From the NCBI GenBank assembly GCA_937923405.1, contig CALDUY010000027.1, positions 92,797-156,796 on the forward strand: a stretch of 64,000 nucleotides of DNA, in the 5' to 3' direction. Below, one piece after another: positions 18,797 through 24,976 of the stretch. This DNA comes from an uncultured Gemmataceae bacterium. GTDB taxonomy: Bacteria > Planctomycetota > Planctomycetia > Gemmatales > Gemmataceae. The number at the start of each line of letters is the position of its first letter. Position 1 is the stretch's first letter. The notes under the pieces were generated by a model. That model was not told the DNA's origin and searched no databases. It worked only from the letters and a program-made list of their open reading frames with translations. Made by a program: the position numbers and the translations under genes.

Positions 18797-19876
18797 CTAG
18801 TCTCGCGAGACGACAGCTCGATGGCCAGCCAGCCGCTCCAGGATCTCCTCGACCACCGACTCGCCACCGGGTTTGCGGTACAGTTGTTGACTCAGCAGGG
18901 TGAACGAACCGCGCCAGTTGGTGGACCGTTCTTCGTGCCAGTGACGATCGGTGGGTACGAAGCGTGGGTCAATCGGCCAAGGATGAAACGGATTGCCGCC
19001 CAACAGGCCGATCAGTTTCGCCGAGTTCATGCTGACGTTGCCGGCACGTGGCGGGATCGGTCCGGCCTCCTTACGCGGACAGCCGCGCAGTAATTTCGGA
19101 TCATAGCCCCCCACTTTGTTGACGATTTGGCCGATCTGATTGAGGGTGACGGCTCGCGGGCCGCCCAGGTGATACAACCCCGAGGCCGAACTTCGTAGGA
19201 ACCACTCGAAGACACGGTTGAGATCGTCGCAATACGTTGCCGAGCGAACCTCGTCGAAGTACAGCGTGGCGGGCCGACCGGCGCGGAAACGCGACTGGAT
19301 CCAATCAATGGCCCCAGCGTGACGATTGAAGCTCGGTCCCATCGGCAACGAGATGCGCAGGATCGCCGCCTCGGGCACCAACTCAGCCACCACACCTTCT
19401 CCTGCGTACATGGTCTTGCCATATACCGTGACGGGATCGACCGGATCGGTTTCCACGTAGCCGCCGTCGCCCACACCAGAGTAGACCAGGTCCGACGACA
19501 GATGCACCAGCCGCGCTCCATAGCGTTGGGCACAGCGAGCGACGTGTTCGGCACTGGTGACGTTGGTGCGATGGGCCATCTCTGGGGCGAGTTCGCACGA
19601 CTTGAGAGCACAGTTGCCAGTGGTGTTGAGGACAGATCGGAAACGATGCTCGCGGAACAGCTCGTCGAGAGCGTCGAGGTCTTCGGTGTCCAGCGGGACA
19701 ATGCCCGGTCCCGTGAGTTGCCAGGTGACGGTGGGGCGAATGCCGATCACTTGTCCCGGATAGTGCCGTTGGAAGTGGAACAGAGCATTGAAGCCGGCCA
19801 CGCCCGAGATACCGGTCACGAGCAATGGTAACGGTAGCGGGCCAGGGCAGGGGAGAACGTCGAGAACCGGAGTCAT
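18797..19876 (-). CDS. RmlD-like NAD(P)-dependent sugar-nucleotide reductase/epimerase
   Basis: The open frame extends to 20023, but that extension runs through the tRNA-Leu gene. The ATG at 19876 follows an AGGA site and starts just before the nucleotide-binding loop (VTGISGVAGF). This gives 359 residues. The extended-SDR catalytic pair is seen in VYGKTMYAGE (Y-x-x-x-K is shifted, as YGKTMYAG), with HLSSDLVYSG before it, the pattern of dTDP-4-dehydrorhamnose reductase-like proteins. C-terminal features (YHLGGPRAVTLNQIG) also fit the family. The substrate is unknown. The gene ends 23 bases before the apgM start, so the two may be co-transcribed. Confidence 0.8.
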   Translation of the reverse strand: MTPVLDVLPCPGPLPLPLLVTGISGVAGFNALFHFQRHYPGQVIGIRPTVTWQLTGPGIVPLDTEDLDALDELFREHRFRSVLNTTGNCALKSCELAPEMAHRTNVTSAEHVARCAQRYGARLVHLSSDLVYSGVGDGGYVETDPVDPVTVYGKTMYAGEGVVAELVPEAAILRISLPMGPSFNRHAGAIDWIQSRFRAGRPATLYFDEVRSATYCDDLNRVFEWFLRSSASGLYHLGGPRAVTLNQIGQIVNKVGGYDPKLLRGCPRKEAGPIPPRAGNVSMNSAKLIGLLGGNPFHPWPIDPRFVPTDRHWHEERSTNWRGSFTLLSQQLYRKPGGESVVEEILERLAGHRAVVSRD

Positions 19877-19896
19877 AGATCCTGGAGGGAAACAAG

Positions 19897-19979
19897 TGCC
19901 GAGGGCGGGACTCGAACCCGCACGTCCTTTCGGACAGCAGCTCCTAAAACTGCCGTGGCTGCCATTACACCACCTCGGC
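19897..19979 (-). tRNA. tRNA-Leu, anticodon UAG
   Basis: On the minus strand the cloverleaf is complete: acceptor GCCGAGG pairing with CCTCGGC, a D arm, anticodon stem GCAGT/GCTGC with loop TTTAGGA (anticodon TAG, at 19944-19946 on the plus strand as cta), a long variable arm TGTCCGAAAGGACGT, and T arm GCGGG-TTCGAGT-CCCGC. The long variable arm marks a class II tRNA. CCA is not encoded. It reads leucine CUA codons. Confidence 0.93.
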
Positions 19980-20090
19980 ACGGTTACGCATTTCCAGTGT
20001 AGACACCCTACCAGACCCGTCAAGGCGTTCCCGGGTTCGTCACGACGAACGACTGGCCAGTCCGTGCGACGACACTTACATTATTTCCAT

Positions 20091-20271
20091 CTCGACAGGT
20101 TCGCGAGAGGGGATGCCTTCTCGTGACGAAGAGGGAAGCCGGTGTGAATCCGGCGCAGGGCCGCTGCTGTGTTCGGCCAGGGTCGCGCCACTTGATGCCA
20201 CTGTGAGCTATTCACGGGAAGGCCGGCGCGGATCCGCTAGGAGCCGTTAGCCAGAAGACCTGCCTGTCGAG
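20091..20271 (+). ncRNA. Cobalamin (B12) riboswitch
   Basis: The conserved core is visible in order: GAAGCCGGTGTGAATCCGGC, the GCAGGGCCGC segment, GCCACTGTG, GGGAAGGCCGG, and the B12-box-like AGCCAGAAGACCTGCC at 20249-20264. The outer P1 helix closes perfectly (CTCGACAGG 20091-20099 with CCTGTCGAG 20263-20271). It is an adenosylcobalamin-type aptamer. The only gene it can control on this strand is the DUF1559 prepilin-like gene starting at 20409. No cobalamin transport or synthesis gene is in the window. Confidence 0.93.
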
Positions 20272-20325
20272 CGTTGTTCGGTGCCTCGGATCCAGGCCAC
20301 CGGGCAGGCAGGTTCTTCCTTTGTT
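20258..20325 (+). promoter_or_regulatory. Probable expression platform of the cobalamin riboswitch
   Basis: ACCTGCCTG (20258-20266) can pair perfectly with CAGGCAGGT (20305-20313), enclosing an inner stem GGTGCCT/AGGCCACC, and is followed by a pyrimidine-rich TTCTTCCTTTGTTT. The left arm shares bases 20263-20266 with the 3' strand of P1, so this hairpin and P1 exclude each other. That fits control by transcription termination. The direction of the switch is inference. Confidence 0.5.
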
Positions 20326-20408
20326 TGCGCGCGTGCGCTAGCACTGTCTGTCCGCGCCCTGGTTTCGCAGGCACTCGTTCGTCCGTTCCGACGAAAAGGA
20401 GTTGACCT

Positions 20409-21185
20409 GTGTTTCACGTCTGTGGCGCTCGACGCGCTTTCACCCTCCTCGAATTGCTGGTGGTCATCGCGATCATCGCTGTGCTGATTGGGCTGCTGTT
20501 GCCAGCCGTGCAGAAGGTCCGCGCCGCTGCCGCCCGCATTCAGTGTGCCAACAGTCTCAAACAACTCGGGCTGGCTCTGCACCACCACGCCGACGTCAAC
20601 GGCGGACGCTTCACCGTCTCGTCGATGCGGTCGTCGCCCTCGGTGCCGTTCCTTGATCTGTACTGGTTCGGGCTGATTGTCGACAACACCTCGAATCCTC
20701 GCATCATCGATCCTAGCCGCGGTATCCTCGCTCCGTACCTAGAAGGCAACCGAGCAATTGTGCAGTGTCCGAATTTCACTCCCGAGCGATTCACGCTGCG
20801 CTTCAACATTCCCGTGGCCAGCTACGCTTATAACGACAACTTCTCCAACTGGGACGTGGCCGGCGAAACCATCGTCTCAGTCACCAACCGTCGCGGCACG
20901 TCCAACACCATCGCCTTCGCCGACTCGGCCAACGTGCCGTTCCTGGCTCCGTTCGAGCGCTTGACCGAGAACTGGTATCTGTCGGCTCCATCGCAACGAT
21001 TCCCCAACGTCCACTTCCGCCACGACGGCATCGCTAACGTCTGCTTCGCCGATGGCCACGTCGAGACGCGAACGCCGACGATCAACGGTGCCCCCTCGTG
21101 GGAGAACCCCCAGGCGACGGCATTGCGAACCCGCGAGCGCGTCTGGGACATCGGCAGCGACGACACCCAGTTCGGTCGCGATTGA
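20409..21185 (+). CDS. DUF1559 protein with prepilin-type N-terminus, under a B12 riboswitch
   Basis: The start is a GTG preceded by AAGGAG (20396-20401). The N-terminus has a type IV prepilin cleavage/methylation motif ([21 protein letters not shown]), so it is processed by a prepilin peptidase and carries a single hydrophobic helix. The DUF1559 body follows, ending in the H/FADG motif ([13 protein letters not shown]). At 258 residues it is a short member of this greatly expanded planctomycete family of pilin-like or pseudopilin proteins of unknown role. The unusual point is its position 138 bases downstream of a full cobalamin riboswitch, which suggests expression tied to B12 status. Confidence 0.88.
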   Translation: MFHVCGARRAFTLLELLVVIAIIAVLIGLLLPAVQKVRAAAARIQCANSLKQLGLALHHHADVNGGRFTVSSMRSSPSVPFLDLYWFGLIVDNTSNPRIIDPSRGILAPYLEGNRAIVQCPNFTPERFTLRFNIPVASYAYNDNFSNWDVAGETIVSVTNRRGTSNTIAFADSANVPFLAPFERLTENWYLSAPSQRFPNVHFRHDGIANVCFADGHVETRTPTINGAPSWENPQATALRTRERVWDIGSDDTQFGRD

Positions 21186-21298
21186 GCGCGCAAGCGACAT
21201 GCGGGGGAAGAGGTCCTCCTTACACTGGATTTCTCTGCTAAAGAAGAGAGAAATTGTCGTTGTAAGAGAGGCGCAGTTGAGAGTCTGTGCGTTGAGTT

Positions 21299-21324
21299 CC
21301 CCTCTCCCCAAGCGGGGAGAGGGG
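21299..21324. repeat. Perfect 11-bp hairpin repeat
   Basis: CCCCTCTCCCC and GGGGAGAGGGG are separated by AAGC. It lies 114 bases after the DUF1559 stop, with no U-tract. It may stop transcription or may be a dispersed GC-rich palindrome. The surrounding 21186-21490 holds no gene that can be supported. Confidence 0.45.
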
Positions 21325-21489
21325 CGGGAGCGAGGGGGGGCGATGTTGCCCCAAATTACTACCACCTCGTGGAGTTGTTTTATCGCTTACTCATGATTTT
21401 GCCCCGTTTGGGACTGTCGCCAATCGACCGGGGCTTCTCCGTTTGCTGACGGTGGCACAGGTGCGGTCGGATGACACAGATCATCGCAC

Positions 21490-21806
21490 ATCGTTTAGCG
21501 AACACCTCACGCAGCACGGTCGGCAACATCACTGGCCGATTCTTGTCTCCCTTGGCTTGACGAACGGTCAGTTGGTTCCGCTGCAGATCCCACGTCCTTG
21601 ACGCGGAGCCGGCACGCTTCCATCAGGCGCAGCCCTGCCCCATACATCAACCGAGCTAGGGTGCCGTAGGGGTCGCGGGTGTCCAGGGCGTCGATCGTCT
21701 GAAGGAGTTGAGCCACCTCGACCCGTGACAGAACGACCGGCATGCGCTTCGGCCGCCGCGCCCGGACGGCATGCAGTTCGCCAACATCCTGATCTCGAGG
21801 CGTTTT
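21490..21806 (-). pseudogene. Integron-type tyrosine recombinase (IntI-like), truncated and frameshifted
   Basis: The conserved core of a tyrosine recombinase is readable: VRARRPKRMPVVLSRVEV, then DPYGTLARLMYGAGLRLMEA and CRLRVKDV. This contains the first catalytic Arg patch (GAGLRLME). An extra base in the ccc run at 21589-21591 shifts the frame; the next frame continues DLQRNQLTVRQAKGDKNRPV and MLPTVLREVF. Homology then stops, so the C-terminal HxxR and the catalytic Tyr are missing, as are the N-terminal arm-binding residues. The style (VREGKG-like RQAKGDK, VMLP) fits integron integrases best. It points away from the cassette-like genes at 22191-23511, the normal integron arrangement. It cannot be active. 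Confidence 0.75.
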
Positions 21807-21950
21807 ACGGGAGAGGCCTCCTAGTTTCGGTTAGATGGTTTTTCCCTGCTGCCACTGAGAGGGCAAAAGGAATATCCATCAAGGGGTTAGGTCGAGATCA
21901 AATGGGGTACTCTGCCGGGTGTTAGGCCGCGCTGGCGCGAGGTTGGTCGG

Positions 21951-21978
21951 ATTAGGCCGCCGCCGGCGCGGCCTTAAT
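21951..21978. repeat. Strong hairpin between the integrase remnant and the first cassette
   Basis: ATTAGGCCGC pairs with GCGGCCTTAAT (one bulged A) around a 7-base loop. A near-palindrome (CTAGTTGAACTAG) follows at 21984-21996. These may belong to the attI region or be a terminator. Nothing else is seen in 21807-22160. Confidence 0.35.
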
Positions 21979-22168
21979 CCGTGCTAGTTGAACTAGCCCA
22001 AAGGTGTGTGCCGTCAAGGGCAACGTAGTTCTGGAGGAGCGAGCCATAACCACTGCTGTGTCAAGCAGATCCACTGCAAAAAAGTCCGACGAAAAAACAG
22101 CAAAAAAGAGTTGTCAGGTAGCGGAAGGGCAATTAGGATTAGGCTGCACGTCAGTGGTAGAATTACTA

Positions 22169-22175
22169 GTTCGGC
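22169..22175 (+). other. Candidate attI/cassette junction (GTTCGGC)
   Basis: GTTCGGC here is identical to the R' core of the attC-like sites at 22572-22578 and 23114-23120. It lies, like them, just before a ribosome site and start codon (GAAGGAGG then ATG 22191). Unlike them it has no palindromic partner upstream, as expected for attI. Assignment is by position and is inference. Confidence 0.45.
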
Positions 22176-22190
22176 GAAGGAGGCGCACGG

Positions 22191-22520
22191 ATGGGCGAGC
22201 CACCGGAACTGCTCGACGGCGCTCGCGTCCTGGCGTTCGCTGTCGTTGATGCTGCGGTGGTTCCGACCGGAGCCACAACGCACCGGATCGAGAGCGAGGT
22301 GTTGGGTCCGGCTGCTGGGCTGGCCGTCGCCCGGTACGACGGCGACGGCCAGTTCTACCTGTTCTACTGCGACTCGGACTGGCAAGTCGTCACCGACACC
22401 TGCCACCCGACGCTGGAGCTGGCCCGCGAGCAGGCCGAGTTCGAGTACCGCGGGGTGTCGGCCCGCTGGGACACAAGGCACGCCGAACCAGGCGCTGCAC
22501 CTGACCGGCGGGGCATGTAG
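22191..22520 (+). CDS. Cassette-borne hypothetical protein 1
   Basis: The 109-residue protein starts at an ATG with a strong GGAGG site 10 bases upstream, right after the GTTCGGC junction. It is acidic. A core region, YLFYCDSDWQVV followed by an amphipathic helix (ELAREQAEFEYRGVS), resembles small hypothetical proteins of planctomycete genomes, often of unknown or immunity-like role. The stop codon lies inside the downstream attC-like site, so the last dozen residues are encoded by the recombination site, as happens in integron cassettes. No catalytic motif is visible. Confidence 0.65.
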   Translation: MGEPPELLDGARVLAFAVVDAAVVPTGATTHRIESEVLGPAAGLAVARYDGDGQFYLFYCDSDWQVVTDTCHPTLELAREQAEFEYRGVSARWDTRHAEPGAAPDRRGM

Positions 22521-22578
22521 CGTTTCCGGGACGTGTAGCTCACTGGTGCCCCGCCGCTGCTAAGCGGGGTCGTTCGGC
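22482..22578 (+). other. attC-like recombination site 1
   Basis: The outer cores are perfect inverse complements: GCCGAAC (22482-22488) and GTTCGGC (22572-22578). Inside lie the L-box-like GGCGCTGCACCTGACC and a 10-bp perfect stem (CGGCGGGGCA 22506-22515 with TGCCCCGCCG 22547-22556). Total length is 97 nt, a normal attC size. The cores deviate from consensus RYYYAAC/GTTRRRY at one position but keep the invariant AAC/GTT. Confidence 0.65.
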
Positions 22579-22613
22579 GGCTCTTAGGAGTGTGTCTCGC
22601 GAGGATCCAGGCA

Positions 22614-23018
22614 ATGGCCAAAGGACTTTCAACCGAGGAATTCGGCTGCGAGCGATGCTGGCCCGACTCTGCCGATGCCGCGTGGAAATCAAGGGGCACA
22701 CTTGCTCGCGAGAGCGAGATAGTTGATGACCCCCACTTCCACGTGATGATTCTCAGGTGTTCGCAGTGCTGTCAGAGCTTTCTTTCCGTTTTTACGGAGA
22801 CAATCGACTGGTATGACGGCGAGGATTCGCAGTACTGGACGTTGTTGCCCCTCACGATTGTTGAGGCCACAGCTCTTACTCAAGATGCCGGCCCTCCCAC
22901 GGAGTCCATGCTGACAGCTCTTGGGCCCAAGAGAAAAAGCTTGAGGCATGACTATCCTAAAGGGAAGGAACCCGTTTCTTATTGGGGAATCGGCCTGATG
23001 ATCGGCCCACACGACTGA
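22614..23018 (+). CDS. Cassette-borne hypothetical protein 2, Cys-rich
   Basis: The frame is open from a GTG at 22590, but the ATG at 22614 has a GAGGA site at proper distance and gives a 134-residue protein. Two Cys pairs (CERC near residue 12 and CSQCC near residue 50) suggest a zinc ribbon-like knuckle. A conserved-looking stretch FTETIDWYDGEDSQYW follows. It is intracellular with no signal peptide. It sits exactly between two attC-like sites, and its stop is only five bases before the second site, so the ORF plus site form a typical one-gene integron cassette. The function is unknown. Confidence 0.65.
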   Translation: MAKGLSTEEFGCERCWPDSADAAWKSRGTLARESEIVDDPHFHVMILRCSQCCQSFLSVFTETIDWYDGEDSQYWTLLPLTIVEATALTQDAGPPTESMLTALGPKRKSLRHDYPKGKEPVSYWGIGLMIGPHD

Positions 23019-23023
23019 GCCTG

Positions 23024-23120
23024 GTCGAACAAAGCGTTGCACCTGACCCGGCCGCCGTTCTGGTTTCGCGCGACACCATGCCGTTGTAGGCGGCCCGGCA
23101 GGCGAGCTTAATTGTTCGGC
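23024..23120 (+). other. attC-like recombination site 2
   Basis: The cores are GTCGAAC (23024-23030) and GTTCGGC (23114-23120), complementary except for one G-T. It shares the inner motif GCGTTGCACCTGACCCGG with site 1 (GCGCTGCACCTGACCGG). It has an inner stem GGCCGCC/GGCGGCC and the imperfect arm GGCAGGCGAGC opposite. Its length is 97 nt, the same as site 1, while the central loop sequence differs, as is usual among attC sites. Confidence 0.65.
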
Positions 23121-23130
23121 GGCGGAGGGC

Positions 23131-23511
23131 GTGGGGTTGCTCTGGCGTTCGGTGCTTCCACTGCTACGGCTCAGCTTTGCCGGCTACACCGACCGGGCAG
23201 TAAACGCGGTTTCTGCCGCTTGGCAGGCAGCCGACGCGGCGGGGTACCCAGCCGTCGGTCTCGACCACCTTCGGGCGGGGTTGGCCGATCCGTGTGGTTG
23301 GTGGCCCCGATCGGCTAAAAGTCGAGGAAGGTGCCGTCGTCTCAGTCCGGAAGTGCTGGGAGTGCTGGCGGCGGCTCAGGCTGAAGCGTGGCGAGCGGGT
23401 CGCCTTTACGTCAGACATGAGGATTTGTCAGTCGCGTTGGCCGCAAGGACAGAAGTGGTTGCTGAACCCCTTAGGGAAGGAACTCCAGATCAAGATAAAA
23501 CAGATCCTTAA
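23131..23511 (+). CDS. Cassette-borne small protein with two ClpN-like repeats
   Basis: It starts at GTG 23131 with GGAGG just upstream, only ten bases after the GTTCGGC core of attC-like site 2, so it would be the first gene of a third cassette. The 126-residue protein contains two units resembling the Clp repeat (N) domain of ClpA/ClpC: YTDRAVNAVSAAWQAADAAG then GLDHLRAGLA, and LSPEVLGVLAAAQAEAWRAG then RHEDLSVALA. No ATPase module is attached. Such stand-alone domains may bind adaptors or substrates. The assignment is by pattern only. No attC follows it. Confidence 0.55.
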   Translation: MGLLWRSVLPLLRLSFAGYTDRAVNAVSAAWQAADAAGYPAVGLDHLRAGLADPCGWWPRSAKSRGRCRRLSPEVLGVLAAAQAEAWRAGRLYVRHEDLSVALAARTEVVAEPLREGTPDQDKTDP

Positions 23512-23550
23512 ACACGCTTTTTGAGCAGGCCTGTCTGGCATGGCCCGGAG
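23481..23550 (+). repeat. Degenerate direct repeat, copy A (left of the CAP gene)
   Basis: AACTCCAGATCAAGATAAAA and following bases match copy B at 24844 at 25 of the first 30 positions. A looser match continues to TGGCATGGCCCGGAG. The differences keep a reading frame (LQIKIKQILK against LQIKLRKILD), hinting at an old coding remnant. Confidence 0.45.
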
Positions 23551-23861
23551 AGCAGACCGGTTTTCGTGGGCCGAAGCCGTCGTAAAAACAGCTAGCACGC
23601 TTGCATTGGCTCCGATCGAGAGCAAGAGTAGTGTCAGCAGTAGCCAGGGAGGCCAGCTTCTTTCTAGCGTGGGAAAATTGTAGATGCGCGGAGTCTCTTT
23701 TAGGTTGATGCACTCCCGGCTTGCAGGGATTCACTCGGCGGCGGGCGAACGTTGGGACGAAAAATTTTGCAAAAATTTGTCCGGTTTACGGGACAGCGTT
23801 CGCTTGTATGTGTGTAAAGCCCAATGGGATGACCAACCTAATCCAGAAGCAGGAGTGCCCA
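23551..23861. other. Gap between the cassette region and the CAP gene
   Basis: No supportable gene is present here. The frame of the CAP protein is open from 23721, but the upstream part is not protein-like and the proper start is at 23862. No third attC-like site is found. Confidence 0.5.
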
Positions 23862-24818
23862 ATGTTCCTCAGTAGCATCATGAACTGGTTCGCTAGTCGC
23901 GGCCAGCAGGCTAGCCGGGGCCGCCGCGCGACCAATCTCCGCGTCGAGGGGTTGGAAGATCGCTATGCCCTGTCTGGAGGTGGCGTTCCCACGGTTGTCA
24001 CTGCAAGCCTGAATAATGGGATCTTGACGGTGCATGGTACGGTCAAGAATGACGTCATCAACATCAACCAGAGCGGCAATACGATCACCGCAGCGGGCAG
24101 GACGTTCTCGGCTTCATCGGTGAACAGGATTGTCGTACTCGGCGAGGCTGGTAATGACACCATCACCATCAGCGAGTCGATCACCAAATGGACACGCCTA
24201 TTCGGCGGCCAAGGCTCAGACACCATCTATGGGGGCAGCGGCATCGATGAGATCTACGGCGGCAGCGGCAACGACAAGTTGTACGGTCGCGGCGGGAACG
24301 ACGAAATTTACGGAGGCCTCGGCAGCGACGTGGTGAATGGTGGTGCCGGCAACAACCGGGTTTTCTCTGGTTCACCGTCGCGGGCGATGGCGGAGTCGGA
24401 CATGACCTCAATCGAGCGGGAAATCATCCGGCTGACCAACATCGAGCGTACTAGCCGCGGATTGCAGCCGCTGCAATTCAACGGCCTGCTGTATAATGCC
24501 GCCGACTGGCACGCCTACAACATGGCGTCTCGCAGCGATGCAATTGGCAACGCTGCTGCCCACCAGCACACGCTGTACGGCACTCGGTTGCCGACGATGA
24601 CCAGCAGGATGGACTACGTCGGCTACGAGTACTCTTCAGTCAGAGAGAATATCGCTTACGGCTACACCAGCGCCAGGGCGGTAGTGCAGGCCTGGATGAA
24701 TTCTCCGGGACACCGGGCAAACATTCTGTCCGCTGATGTCACCGAGATCGGCGTCAGCGCGTGGAAGAACGCCAACGGTACCTATTTCTTCTGCCAGAAC
24801 TTCGGCAAGCGGCTATAA
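23862..24818 (+). CDS. Secreted CAP-domain protein with RTX calcium repeats and an LEDR-type tag
   Basis: The ATG at 23862 follows an AGGAG site. The N-terminal 40 residues carry the planctomycete tag RVEGLEDRYALSGG (an LEPR/LEDRxxLS motif), typical of exported, surface-attached proteins in place of a classical signal peptide. Residues about 45-105 are a short beta region. Residues about 115-165 are RTX/hemolysin-type calcium repeats (GGSGIDEIYGGSGNDKLYG). The C-terminal 130 residues form a CAP/SCP domain: LTNIERTSRGLQPL, HQHTLYG, ENIAYGYTSA, WMNSPGHRANIL. Length is 318 residues. It may act outside the cell in adhesion or lipid/peptide binding; no enzyme site is sure. Confidence 0.85.
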   Translation: MFLSSIMNWFASRGQQASRGRRATNLRVEGLEDRYALSGGGVPTVVTASLNNGILTVHGTVKNDVININQSGNTITAAGRTFSASSVNRIVVLGEAGNDTITISESITKWTRLFGGQGSDTIYGGSGIDEIYGGSGNDKLYGRGGNDEIYGGLGSDVVNGGAGNNRVFSGSPSRAMAESDMTSIEREIIRLTNIERTSRGLQPLQFNGLLYNAADWHAYNMASRSDAIGNAAAHQHTLYGTRLPTMTSRMDYVGYEYSSVRENIAYGYTSARAVVQAWMNSPGHRANILSADVTEIGVSAWKNANGTYFFCQNFGKRL

Positions 24819-24843
24819 AGTAGTCGCACCGACCCCTTCCAGA

Positions 24844-24913
24844 AACTCCAAATCAAGCTAAGAAAGATCCTTGATGGATCGTTCTTGGCTGGTTCGTCTG
24901 CATGGTCCGAGGA
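24844..24913 (+). repeat. Degenerate direct repeat, copy B (right of the CAP gene)
   Basis: AACTCCAAATCAAGCTAAGA starts 26 bases after the CAP stop and matches copy A at 23481. Together the copies bracket the CAP gene. Confidence 0.45.
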
Positions 24914-24976
24914 AGGATGCCTTCCCACGGACGAATCCGCGCCGGTTGTGGTATCGGCGCGGACCTGGCGTTCGAC

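Noticed and set aside
19877..20023. N-terminal extension of the RmlD-like protein
   Set aside because: It reads through the tRNA-Leu gene; the ATG at 19876 has a ribosome site and sits just before the Rossmann motif.
21921..21927. GTTAGGC as a further attC core
   Set aside because: It fits GTTRRRY, but no RYYYAAC partner or L-box-like sequence lies at attC distance upstream; kept only as part of the hairpin-rich region.
22006..22563. 185-codon plus-strand frame across cassette 1
   Set aside because: The overlapping frame at 22191-22520 has the ribosome site and a protein-like product; this one only reads through the attC-like site at its end.
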